Source: Gammaproteobacteria bacterium 42_54_T18
Lineage (GTDB): Bacteria; Pseudomonadota; Gammaproteobacteria; Pseudomonadales; Ketobacteraceae
Assembly (NCBI GenBank): GCA_002163245.1
Contig: MAAL01000096.1
Coordinates: forward strand, 104,753-168,752
Reading direction: 5' to 3'
Length of the DNA stretch: 64,000 nucleotides
Shown: piece by piece, positions 51,376 through 60,194 of the stretch
How positions within the stretch are numbered: the first letter of the stretch is position 1
Layout: every line of letters starts with the position of its first letter
Translations under genes and position numbers: made by a program
Notes under the pieces: generated by a model
Databases searched by the model: none
What the model saw: the letters and a program-made list of their open reading frames with translations, nothing else
What the model was told of the DNA's origin: nothing

Positions 51376-53835
51376 TCAGGTTGTTGTTGCTGCCTCAAGA
51401 GCCACCTCCTTGCTCACCTTACCGGATCTAACGTCGACTTTTTCTAAGCGACAAGGTTGATGTTTTAAAAATGGAATCCCAGTTACCGGGTCTCGCCTAT
51501 CGAGGCTTGTCACCAAGTTCACATTTTGCCCAATAACTCTCAGCTCCCCGGTATCTTCATCGGGGTACTCCATACCAAACCCATTCGGCACCGTTAACAC
51601 ACCTTTCATAACAGAATCTGTAATTTTGACCGGCGCCTGAAAATGACCGTTGGCAGTGATTAACTTAACAACCTCACTGTCGTTAAATTGATGCTGCTTT
51701 GCCGTATCAGGGTGGATTTTTATCCAAAAATGAGCCCCTCTACCCTTGCGCCATTTAGGGGAACGATGAATTGTATTCGCATTCCACGGGGTGCGTTCTC
51801 CAGCGCACAATATAAGAGGATAATTTTTATCCTCTACCTTCACACCATTTTTAGCCCGCTCACCAATCAACAACGAGTCGCGAAACAAATCATGAATTTG
51901 TATCGGAACCAAATCAATTTTTTTATCTTTTGTTCGCACAGCATGAGCAAAGCAATTTTTCTCATCCAATCGTGCTATCTCAACTCCTTCGGGATGATCC
52001 ATGATTTTTTCAAATGCATCGTTAGCCAAGGTAAATGGTGAAATCCAACGACTGGCACGATCACACGCTCTTAACATGTCCTTACGTCGCGTCAACGAAA
52101 ATAACAACGATGAAAACCAAACACTACTTAATACCGGCGATTTTAGTGAAGGCCCCAACGTTGCGTAAGACCAAAATACCATGTTGGCCATGGTTTTATT
52201 TGGATTGCCTCGACCATTCACTGCCGCCAAACTTAATAATGCCTGAGCATAGGTGGCTCGATTACCTTTTGCCATTTTCCCAAGTTGCTTAAGTACAAAC
52301 GGTGGTTTTGAAATTACCCCCATCGCCATAGCCAACCGATAATATATTTCGGCCTCAGGTAACGCGTTTGTTGGTCCAGTCACAACAGGTGGTCTCAGCT
52401 GAACTGAAATGCCAGGAAACCCTTTAGGAAAGCTACTCCACTCCCATTTCTCATAACCCACCGGCGTTGGTAACACATAATCTGCCACCCGTGCCGTTTC
52501 AGTCATCGCTGGCTCAATGACAACCAAAAGATCCAATGATTCCAACGCCTTCTTAAACCGTGTTGTATCACCATAAGAGAGAAGTGGATTAGAGCCTTCG
52601 ACAATAAGTCCATGAATATTACCGGCCTCAATTTCTTCCGGTAATAAATAGGGCGAATACATAGGATACGGAGCCAGAGCAGGTATACCTTCAACACCAC
52701 TCACTGGAGTCTTTGGGAATTGCTTCGGTTGTAACGCAGAACCATCTGGAGAAAAACCAGAAACGAGGTGATTACCTCCTTCCTTAGCAAAATTCCCAGT
52801 AATCAAGACCAACACCCGAATCAACCACGACACCATTGTGGAGTGCTGTATTTGTTCGATACCCAAATCATAAAAAACACAAGCACTAGAGGCGTTCGCA
52901 AACTGTCGAGCAACACCTCGAATTTCCAGGTCCGTTAATCCACACTGCCCTGCCAACGTTGTTACATCCAAGGTGGTAAACATTGCTTCCAATTGACTAA
53001 AATGCTTCGTCTGTCGCTGCAATGCTTTACTATCAAACAGCTTCTCATCAAGGATAACTTTAATCATCGCCATCAACAAAAATGCATCACCTGCCGGTGT
53101 TAACTGAAGATGAGTATGAGCGCGGCGCGCTGTTTCCGAAACACGAGGGTCAACAACAATGAGGGTATTTTCCTCATCTTTAAGGAATTTTTTTAAATTT
53201 TCAGTCGCTTTTTCATTTCGATTACTGACTAGTGGGTTAGTCCCCATCATAAAAATTGTTTGGCTATTCCAAGCATCAGGGTGATACATATCAGCTACAG
53301 GGGCATTCATCATTAACGTGTCCACCCAATGATGTTGAGTCTTCTCCTGAGCATAAGAATTATAAACCCAAGGAGAGTCAATCGCACTCATAAACCCTGT
53401 CGCAAACAGCGCATCCATATGATTCGCCTGTCCACCAATACCATTTAAGGCGATAGCTTTAGAGCCTTGATTTTGACGTATGTTATTAAAACGTTCGGCT
53501 ATTTCTGAAATTGCCTGATCCCAACTCACCGCTTTATAACTGCCGTCAGTCTGTCGCTTTAATGGCTGTTCTACGCGTTGCTGATGATTAACGTAGTGCC
53601 CAATGCTGTACGCTTTATTACAACTATATCCCGTCGTAATAGGGTTACTTTTATCAGCTTGGATCTTCGTAATACAGTTATCTTTGACGTCTACTACCAA
53701 CCCACAATTTTGCGAACACAACACACAAACCGTAGGTAGCTGACTAGCCTGTGCACTTACAGCCTCAGCCTGCAGTTGCACCTTAGATAATTGCACCTTG
53801 GATAGCTGTACTTTGGGTACCCGTACGTTTGACAT
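51376..53835 (-). CDS. Molybdopterin-dependent oxidoreductase (DMSO reductase family)
   Basis: The 819-residue protein carries the N-terminal [4Fe-4S] site CVLCSQNC…SCNKA (from about residue 37), three MGD-binding blocks (IALNGIGGQANHMD, IFMMGTNPLVSNRNE, LIVVDPRVSETARRAHTHLQLTPAGDAFLL) and the C-terminal APVKITDSVMKGVLTVP domain. No Tat signal is seen, so it is cytoplasmic. It may be a catalytic subunit like formate dehydrogenase or nitrate-reductase-type enzymes, or a hydroxylase; partners are absent. Residues 8-21 are a KVQLS tandem. It is divergent from an HxlR regulator 89 bases away. Confidence 0.87.
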   Translation of the reverse strand: MSNVRVPKVQLSKVQLSKVQLQAEAVSAQASQLPTVCVLCSQNCGLVVDVKDNCITKIQADKSNPITTGYSCNKAYSIGHYVNHQQRVEQPLKRQTDGSYKAVSWDQAISEIAERFNNIRQNQGSKAIALNGIGGQANHMDALFATGFMSAIDSPWVYNSYAQEKTQHHWVDTLMMNAPVADMYHPDAWNSQTIFMMGTNPLVSNRNEKATENLKKFLKDEENTLIVVDPRVSETARRAHTHLQLTPAGDAFLLMAMIKVILDEKLFDSKALQRQTKHFSQLEAMFTTLDVTTLAGQCGLTDLEIRGVARQFANASSACVFYDLGIEQIQHSTMVSWLIRVLVLITGNFAKEGGNHLVSGFSPDGSALQPKQFPKTPVSGVEGIPALAPYPMYSPYLLPEEIEAGNIHGLIVEGSNPLLSYGDTTRFKKALESLDLLVVIEPAMTETARVADYVLPTPVGYEKWEWSSFPKGFPGISVQLRPPVVTGPTNALPEAEIYYRLAMAMGVISKPPFVLKQLGKMAKGNRATYAQALLSLAAVNGRGNPNKTMANMVFWSYATLGPSLKSPVLSSVWFSSLLFSLTRRKDMLRACDRASRWISPFTLANDAFEKIMDHPEGVEIARLDEKNCFAHAVRTKDKKIDLVPIQIHDLFRDSLLIGERAKNGVKVEDKNYPLILCAGERTPWNANTIHRSPKWRKGRGAHFWIKIHPDTAKQHQFNDSEVVKLITANGHFQAPVKITDSVMKGVLTVPNGFGMEYPDEDTGELRVIGQNVNLVTSLDRRDPVTGIPFLKHQPCRLEKVDVRSGKVSKEVALEAATTT
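53773..53814 (-). repeat. 15-bp tandem repeat at the 5' end of the molybdoenzyme gene
   Basis: Three in-frame copies encode KVQLS-KVQLS-KVQL at residues 8-21, ahead of the FeS motif. It adds a repetitive N-terminal tail not usual in the family. Confidence 0.7.
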
Positions 53836-53924
53836 TGCTCATTCTCACACTTGCTAAATTGGTCTCTTAATAAAACCACCAATCATGCTACAATGCAACC
53901 CACGCCCTCTGAATTTGTAACCCT

Positions 53925-54245
53925 ATGAAAAAAGACACCTTTGAGCTGAATTGCCCTGTTGCCTACACACTAGAAACAGTGGGAGACCCCTGGAGCATCC
54001 TCATTATCAGGGATATCCTCCTAGGTAATAGCCGTTTCAAAGAATTTGAACGCAGCCTAAAAATTTCCAAGAACATGCTGACAAAACGACTAACCAAGCT
54101 CATAGATGAGGGTGTTTTGGAAAAAGTACCCTCAAAGGATGGAGCGTGGGCTATCTATTCCCTCACCCAAAAAGGCAGAGAGCTTACCCCTATCGTGATG
54201 GAGTTGGCCAAATGGGGATCAAAGTGGTCTTCACATACCCTGTGA
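53925..54245 (+). CDS. HxlR family winged-helix regulator
   Basis: The 106-residue protein matches HxlR: NCPVAYTLETVGDPWSILIIRDILLGNSRFKEFERSLKISKNMLTKRLTKLIDEGVLEK and the wing SKDGAWAIYSLTQKGRELTP. Cys in LNCPVAY may be a redox switch. It is divergent from the molybdoenzyme gene with 89 bases between and so probably controls it. Confidence 0.87.
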   Translation: MKKDTFELNCPVAYTLETVGDPWSILIIRDILLGNSRFKEFERSLKISKNMLTKRLTKLIDEGVLEKVPSKDGAWAIYSLTQKGRELTPIVMELAKWGSKWSSHTL

Positions 54246-54267
54246 TATTTCTTCGACCCATGTTTCT

Positions 54268-54924
54268 TCAGTACGTGCACTTCCTTTTTGGAATGACAAT
54301 ATCTCGCCTCAGGACATCCACCCTTTCTCGGCTATCACATCCTTCCATGTGATCATTTACCAGTCCCATAGCCTGCATGAACGCGTAGGCCGTCGTAGGT
54401 CCAAAAAATTTCCAACCTCTTTTCTTTAGATCCTTGCTTAACGCTTGAGATGTTTTTGTAATACTCGGGCGAGGGTTATCTCCTCCCCCTTTCCCTACGT
54501 GCGGCTCGGGAGAGGTAGGCTCCCATTCCCAGATATAAGCAGCAAGACTGCCAAATTCCTCAACCATTTCTAGTGCACGCTTGGCATTGTTGATTGTTGC
54601 TTCAATTTTCCCACGGTGGCGTACAATACCTTCATCTTGCAGAAGCCTATCGACATCCCCCTCGTCAAAACGTGCAACCTTACTAAAATCAAAACCTTCA
54701 AATGCCTCACGAAAGTTTTCACGCTTACGAAGTATCGTCAACCAAGAAAGACCTGACTGAAACCCTTCAAGACAAATTTTCTCGAAAAGCCGAAAATCAT
54801 TCGTTTCTGGGTGGCCCCACTCATCGTCATGGTAGCAACGATAATCCAAATGATCACTACCCCACCAACAACGAGTAACAGCATCTTCAGCCGTATGTAT
54901 GTATTTACGAGGGGAATCTGGCAT
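54268..54924 (-). CDS. tag: DNA-3-methyladenine glycosylase I
   Basis: The 218-residue protein matches Tag: RCWWGSDHLDYRCYHDDEWGHPETNDFRLFEKICLEGFQSGLSWLTILRKRENFREAFEGFDF, IVRHRGKIEATINNAKR, and the later DLKKRGWKFFGPTTAYAFMQAMGLVNDHMEGC. Cys and His pairs near both ends form the zinc snap. It removes 3-methyladenine from alkylated DNA. It has an unusual Gly-rich insertion (KGGGDNPRP). It stands alone between the HxlR gene and the XRE regulator. Confidence 0.92.
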   Translation of the reverse strand: MPDSPRKYIHTAEDAVTRCWWGSDHLDYRCYHDDEWGHPETNDFRLFEKICLEGFQSGLSWLTILRKRENFREAFEGFDFSKVARFDEGDVDRLLQDEGIVRHRGKIEATINNAKRALEMVEEFGSLAAYIWEWEPTSPEPHVGKGGGDNPRPSITKTSQALSKDLKKRGWKFFGPTTAYAFMQAMGLVNDHMEGCDSRERVDVLRRDIVIPKRKCTY

Positions 54925-54946
54925 AGTTTATTAATCCTGTTTTCAA

Positions 54947-55762
54947 TCAGTAAAACAACATGTCATGTTTCAAATCAGCCACAAGCAATGATGACAAATC
55001 CACATTTTCATCCTCTGGATAAAACGTTGTTATCGTCAAATTAGGCTCCGAAACAAATGCGTTTGGGCCCAATGCTCCCACAGTTTGACTCACACTAAAA
55101 AATCGAGTTTGTTTACCGTTAAATTTAGCTTGTACACGAAAGCTCGTCATCGGTTCAAGTTTTGCCCCACGCTGTCGCCAGTCGTCTGGAACATACGGAG
55201 AGGCCAATAACTCTTTTAGGCGTTCTTCACGCTCATTATCATTTGAAAGAATCACCGCTTGCTGTAACGACATCAATATTAATGACAGCGTATTTTTAAA
55301 TTCTTGCGATTCTCCCATTTGTCGAAAAAGTAGGTCGAAATGACTTTTAATATTATTAAGCTCTTCCGGCGGAATGCTCTCTTGAAACAACCCAACCCAG
55401 CCTTTGTTCACCATCAATATATTAGTAGAACTATCTGTTAATGTTGTGGGATACGGATCCAAAGCACGCAACGTAAGAATCATCGCATTACGCAGCCACT
55501 TTAACTCAGGCCCATGAAAATCAATCTGTTTGGAGATAGGCGTATAACCAGCAGAAAAGAGTAAATGGCTCGTATCACGCTCTCCAAGATTAAGTACTCG
55601 AGCGATATTAATCACCATCGCTTTACTCGGATGAGCTCGGTCATTTTCTAACCGACTCATATGTCGACTAGCCGAATCCAGTCGTTGAGCAAGCTCCTCT
55701 TGGCTTACTTTATGAACCTCTCGCCAGAATTTCAACAAACGCCCAAACGGTAGGGTAGTCAT
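54947..55762 (-). CDS. XRE family regulator with MmyB-like ligand domain
   Basis: I start at the ATG at 55762 (MTTLPFGRLLKF), although no good Shine-Dalgarno is visible; an ATG 15 bases upstream is in frame. The 271-residue protein has an XRE helix-turn-helix (VSQEELAQRLDSASRHMSRLENDRAHPSKAMV) and a C-terminal MmyB/MLTR-type domain (ILMVNKGWVGLF…TTFYPEDENVD). MmyB domains bind fatty acids or similar ligands. It is divergent from the acyl-CoA dehydrogenase/SDR pair at 55908 and probably controls it. Confidence 0.85.
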   Translation of the reverse strand: MTTLPFGRLLKFWREVHKVSQEELAQRLDSASRHMSRLENDRAHPSKAMVINIARVLNLGERDTSHLLFSAGYTPISKQIDFHGPELKWLRNAMILTLRALDPYPTTLTDSSTNILMVNKGWVGLFQESIPPEELNNIKSHFDLLFRQMGESQEFKNTLSLILMSLQQAVILSNDNEREERLKELLASPYVPDDWRQRGAKLEPMTSFRVQAKFNGKQTRFFSVSQTVGALGPNAFVSEPNLTITTFYPEDENVDLSSLLVADLKHDMLFY

Positions 55763-55907
55763 TACACATATCACCATTTATTAGCTCAAAAAACCACAAT
55801 AGGACTTATGAAGTCATGGTAGCCTGCAAGTAGAGCCGCGACAATACAGCTAGATCACCATCATGAGAATACATCATAACAATACCTCAAAATCATGGGA
55901 AACAAAC

Positions 55908-57713
55908 ATGCCAGCACCGCTTCTAAATCAACGTGATATCGATTTTATGCTTTACGAGCTGTTTGATGCAGAAGGCCTCACAGCCCGCGAACGTTACACC
56001 GACCACAGCAAAGAAACATTCGACGCAGCGATAGACACCGCAAGAAAAGTCGCTGAGAAATACTTCCTACCCATACGCCAAAAGATCGATACCCATCAAC
56101 CCACGTTTGATGGTGAAAAAGTCCATATGATCCCAGAAATAAAACCCGCAGTGGACGCAGTGATCCAATCAGGCCTTATGTCATCTACGGCAGATTACGA
56201 GCTCGGCGGCATGCAATTACCTGCGATTGTCGCCAGTGCAGCCTCCGCCTATCTCGGGGCTGCTGGTAGCACCACGCTGGGCTATACAGCACTAACCAAT
56301 GCCAACGCCAACCTCATTCAAGCCCACGGAACACCAGAACAGATTACGCAGTGGGTAGTGCCCATGCGTAACGGCCGATTCGCAGGCACCATGGCAATGA
56401 CGGAACCCGAAGCAGGCTCTGGCCTCGCGGATCTAACTACTTACGGTATCAAGCAAGACAATGGCTCCTACCTCATTAGTGGCAACAAGATTTTTATCTC
56501 TGGTGGTGATCACGAGCTCAATGAGAATATTGTGCACTTAGTGCTTGCCCGTATTAAAGGAGCCCCCAAAGGCACCAAAGGCATCTCTCTTTTTATCGTG
56601 CCTAAGTACCTAGTGAATGACGATGGATCCCTTGACGATCGTAACGACGTTACCCTCACCGGCCTTTTTCATAAAATGGGAGGCCGCGGTCAAACCTCTT
56701 GCGCATTAAATTTTGGCGAAAACGGTGGCGCTGTTGGTTACCTGGTTGGTGAAGAGAACAAAGGATTGCGTTACATGTTTCATATGATGAATGAAGCACG
56801 CATTATGGTGGGCACCGCTGCTGCCACAACTGCCTTAACAGGGTTCCAATACTCATTAGATTATGCCAAAGAACGACCTCAAGGACGCCTACCCTCTTGC
56901 AAGGACCCATTATCACCACCTGTTAACATCATTGAACATAGCGATGTACGTCGCATGTTACTTGCACAGAAGGCTTATTCTGAAGGCGCCTATGCTTTGT
57001 GTTTATATGGCGCACAATTATCCGATGATGAAAAAACAGCAGCGACAGAAGAAGAACGTAAACACGCTCACACCTTACTGGATCTGTTAACACCCATTAT
57101 TAAATCTTGGCCCTCTGAGTATGGCCCTCGTGCAAACAACTTAGCCATTCAAGTACTAGGGGGCCATGGTTATATTAACGAACACCCGGTAGAAATGTTC
57201 TATCGCGATAACCGGCTTAATCCCATTCACGAAGGCACCTATTGCATACAATCCCTCGACCTTTTGGCTCGTAAAGTTCCGATGAACCAACTTGCCGGGG
57301 TCATGGCATTAATGGGTGAGTTTGGAAAAACAATTACCAAAGCGAAAGCGCTACCATCCCTCAGTGATTTTTCCGACGAACTTCAAGCCGCGGTTACAAC
57401 GTTGTCACAGGTTACTGAAACATTATTAAAAAACATGATGGTAAAAGATATCGACCTTGTACTATCAAACTCCGTTAAATATTTAGAGCTTTTTGGCAAT
57501 GTTGTTATTGCATGGATATGGCTAAAACAAGGTATTGTCGCCCAGGCAGCTCTTGCAAAAGAACCTCATAGAGAGGATAAACAGTTTTACCAAGGCAAAC
57601 TACAAGCGATGCGTTACTTCTTCAAATCAGAACTGCCTGAAATTAATGCCTGGGCTAAACTGCTGACAGATTTTGATAGTACAAACTTCGACATGCAACC
57701 GGAATGGTTTTAA
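55908..57713 (+). CDS. Large acyl-CoA dehydrogenase with C-terminal extension
   Basis: I use the ATG at 55908 (MPAPLLNQRDIDFML). The 601-residue protein is of the DmdC/FadE-like size class. It has MTEPEAGSGLADLTTYGIK, SGNKIFISGGDHEL, MMNEARIMVGTAAA and QVLGGHGYINEHPVEMFYRDNRLNPIHEGTYCIQ, with the catalytic Glu in HEGT. An extra C-terminal helical domain follows. It oxidises an acyl-CoA to the 2-enoyl-CoA. It is 18 bases upstream of an MFE-2-type SDR and lies divergent from the XRE regulator. Confidence 0.87.
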   Translation: MPAPLLNQRDIDFMLYELFDAEGLTARERYTDHSKETFDAAIDTARKVAEKYFLPIRQKIDTHQPTFDGEKVHMIPEIKPAVDAVIQSGLMSSTADYELGGMQLPAIVASAASAYLGAAGSTTLGYTALTNANANLIQAHGTPEQITQWVVPMRNGRFAGTMAMTEPEAGSGLADLTTYGIKQDNGSYLISGNKIFISGGDHELNENIVHLVLARIKGAPKGTKGISLFIVPKYLVNDDGSLDDRNDVTLTGLFHKMGGRGQTSCALNFGENGGAVGYLVGEENKGLRYMFHMMNEARIMVGTAAATTALTGFQYSLDYAKERPQGRLPSCKDPLSPPVNIIEHSDVRRMLLAQKAYSEGAYALCLYGAQLSDDEKTAATEEERKHAHTLLDLLTPIIKSWPSEYGPRANNLAIQVLGGHGYINEHPVEMFYRDNRLNPIHEGTYCIQSLDLLARKVPMNQLAGVMALMGEFGKTITKAKALPSLSDFSDELQAAVTTLSQVTETLLKNMMVKDIDLVLSNSVKYLELFGNVVIAWIWLKQGIVAQAALAKEPHREDKQFYQGKLQAMRYFFKSELPEINAWAKLLTDFDSTNFDMQPEWF

Positions 57714-57731
57714 AAATACGAGGACAAATAA

Positions 57732-58643
57732 ATGACAATACATTTTGAAGGGAAAGTAGCCATTGTAACCGGCGCTGGAAATGGACTCGGGCGCTCACAT
57801 GCGCTTGCGCTCGCTGAGCGTGGTGCAAAGGTGGTCATCAATGATCTTGGTGGTGCTCGTGATGGTAGTGGTGCATCATCTAAGGCCGCACAAGACGTTG
57901 TTAAACAAATTGAAGAAAAAGGCGGCGAAGCGTTCGCTCATGGCGCAAACGTTGCTAAGTTTGACGAAGTGGAAGATATGGTGAAACAAACCATGGATAA
58001 GTGGGGTCGTGTCGACATCCTTATCAATAACGCCGGCATTCTTCGAGATAAATCATTTGCAAAAATGGATTTGGATGACTTCAAGCTTGTCATGGACGTT
58101 CACCTCATGGGGTCTGTTAACTGCTCAAAAGCCGTTTGGAATATTATGCGTGAACAAGGATATGGTCGTATCTTAATGACCACCTCTTCTAGCGGAATGT
58201 ACGGTAACTTTGGCCAAACCAACTACGGCGCAGCAAAAATGGCAGTATTAGGCCTAATGAACACGCTTGTCATTGAAGGTGCAAAAAACAATATCAAGGT
58301 TAACGCACTGGCCCCCACGGCAGGAACCCGCATGACGGAAGACCTGATGCCATCAGAAATCTACGACATGTTAACCTCAGAAGCCGTTACTGCAGGTGCG
58401 CTAGCGCTCATCCATGAGGATTCACCTACTCGACATATCCTATGTGCAGGAGCAGGTGGTTATGCCAGCACGCGATTGTTTGAAACTGACGGAATATTTC
58501 TACCCGCAGATCAGCAATCACCGGAAAATATTCTTTCTCAATGGGATGAAGTAAACAATATTTCAAACCAAAAAGAAATGATGTCAGGCGCTCAGCAATC
58601 AGAGAAGTTTTTGGCCAAAGCGCTGGCGTCAGTTAATAAATAA
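57732..58643 (+). CDS. MFE-2/HSD17B4-type short-chain dehydrogenase
   Basis: The 303-residue SDR has VTGAGNGLGRSHALALAERGAKVVINDLGG…DGSGASSKAAQDVVKQIEEKGGEA, the pattern of peroxisomal multifunctional enzyme 2. Catalytic Tyr lies in QTNYGAAKMAV. These enzymes oxidise (3R)-hydroxyacyl-CoA, or 17beta-hydroxysteroids. With the acyl-CoA dehydrogenase just upstream (18 bases) it supplies two beta-oxidation steps; a hydratase and thiolase are not in this unit. Confidence 0.87.
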   Translation: MTIHFEGKVAIVTGAGNGLGRSHALALAERGAKVVINDLGGARDGSGASSKAAQDVVKQIEEKGGEAFAHGANVAKFDEVEDMVKQTMDKWGRVDILINNAGILRDKSFAKMDLDDFKLVMDVHLMGSVNCSKAVWNIMREQGYGRILMTTSSSGMYGNFGQTNYGAAKMAVLGLMNTLVIEGAKNNIKVNALAPTAGTRMTEDLMPSEIYDMLTSEAVTAGALALIHEDSPTRHILCAGAGGYASTRLFETDGIFLPADQQSPENILSQWDEVNNISNQKEMMSGAQQSEKFLAKALASVNK

Positions 58644-58661
58644 CCCTCTACTAAGGCCTAT

Positions 58662-59066
58662 TTATTGCGGCTGCTTTCTTGTAGCCGCAATAAAAACAAA
58701 AAAAACCACCAATAGAAACACGATGGTAGCGACATGCTTAATGACAACCTTCAAAGGTGCTTGTGCTTCATAGGCAAGCAGCCCATCGGTGATAGGCATT
58801 ACAGTACCAAACAAGGCACTCCACATTAATGCTGTGTAATTTCTGACATATAATAAATAACCCAGCAACAACGTTATAAACAATGTGCGCGACCCGTATA
58901 TTTTCACCCAATCGGAATCCATCACTGAAAATAACTCCGTACCCCTAACATTAGAAAATGCCACAGGGTCAATCATAGAAAAAATAGCGTAAAACCCTTG
59001 TAGCAAAGCCATCATTAAAACCAAAATAACGCCCACTTTTTCGAACTTATTGTATTTTTTATTCAT
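58662..59066 (-). CDS. Small membrane protein, DUF4267-like
   Basis: The 134-residue protein has four predicted membrane segments: VGVILVLMMALLQGFYAIF, TLFITLLLGYLLYV, ALMWSALFGTVMPITDGLLA and VATIVFLLVVFFVFIAA. The KIYGSRTLFITLLL and FGTVMPITDGLL stretches resemble DUF4267. Function is unknown. It is a single gene convergent with the SDR pair. Confidence 0.65.
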   Translation of the reverse strand: MNKKYNKFEKVGVILVLMMALLQGFYAIFSMIDPVAFSNVRGTELFSVMDSDWVKIYGSRTLFITLLLGYLLYVRNYTALMWSALFGTVMPITDGLLAYEAQAPLKVVIKHVATIVFLLVVFFVFIAATRKQPQ

Positions 59067-59237
59067 ACTTTCGGTTTAGCCTCTGTATCTTACTAATATG
59101 GTTAAGTATTTATGATGTATTGTCGGTACGCCATAACCCTTTGGCCTATATCCATAACCCCACCATATTCTACAAATGATAGAGTATCAAACACCACACG
59201 CCTAATGTCTAAGCCCTAGGAAAGGAATATACGTTTA

Positions 59238-60149
59238 GTGAATAATACAACGGTCAACAAAATCTGTGTTGTTACTGGAACCTGCTCTGGTATCGGTCAA
59301 CAAATTGCCTATAAGCTTCTAAGGGCCGGTCACTATGTGATCATGATCGACAAGTCCCACCCTAACGAAACCATTAGTGAAATGACAAGGATGAAACCAA
59401 AAGGGTTTGAATTTCATTTAGCCGACCTTTCAGACCAGAAGAGCATTCAATCTCTTGCGGTAATCTTAACTGAAAAACACTCCTCAATTGATATTCTGGT
59501 TAACAACGCCGGCCGTCATATTGTAAAAAGAGAAACCTCAATCGACGGCTTTGAAATGAACTTCGCGCTAAACTGCTTAGGGACGGCATCTTTAACACTA
59601 CATCTTCTCGATAGTTTACAACGGGCACCATCAGGAAAGATTGTGAATATCGCGTCAGAAGCTCACCGATTTCCAGGCAAGTTTAACTTTGACGACATCA
59701 ATACCGAACAAGAACCAATGCTCTATGCATATGGAAAATCTAAATTCGGCATCATTCTTTTTACCAAAGCATTAGCAAAAAAACTGGAAGGTTCATCTGT
59801 CACCGTAAATGCAGTTTGTCCAGGTTTAGTGTCCACCAATATTTTTCAAAACTTTTTGCCACGATGGCTTGCCTCTCTATTCGGATCTCTTTCTTATATA
59901 GGATTAATGTCTACAGCAAAGGACGGAGCAAAAATGCCAGTAAAACTATGCTGTGACCCAGCATACAATACCGTTAGCGGGAATTTTTACGGTTCTCATG
60001 CTCTTCTAAAATATCTATCCGTAAATAGAAAAACCAATACTGTAGAAGATCAAAAACGCTTCTTTAACTTATGTCGATCCATTATCGACCAAGACTCTAT
60101 CGACGAACAACCAGCTCCTCTTGGAGTGGCGAGGGATATTTCGTCCTAA
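59238..60149 (+). CDS. Short-chain dehydrogenase, retinol-dehydrogenase-like
   Basis: Translation starts at GTG with AAGGAA upstream. The 303-residue SDR has VVTGTCSGIGQQIAYKLLRAGH, NNAGRHI, EMNFALNCLGTASLTLHLLD, catalytic YGKSKFGI and VNAVCPGLVSTNI. It resembles the retinol dehydrogenase 11-14/WW-domain oxidoreductase group, which handles hydrophobic alcohols. Substrate unknown. It is convergent with the S15-like hydrolase. Confidence 0.82.
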   Translation: MNNTTVNKICVVTGTCSGIGQQIAYKLLRAGHYVIMIDKSHPNETISEMTRMKPKGFEFHLADLSDQKSIQSLAVILTEKHSSIDILVNNAGRHIVKRETSIDGFEMNFALNCLGTASLTLHLLDSLQRAPSGKIVNIASEAHRFPGKFNFDDINTEQEPMLYAYGKSKFGIILFTKALAKKLEGSSVTVNAVCPGLVSTNIFQNFLPRWLASLFGSLSYIGLMSTAKDGAKMPVKLCCDPAYNTVSGNFYGSHALLKYLSVNRKTNTVEDQKRFFNLCRSIIDQDSIDEQPAPLGVARDISS

Positions 60150-60194
60150 AAAGACAAAGCCCTCCCCCCTTTTCCAAGAGTTATCTTCAGAGTA

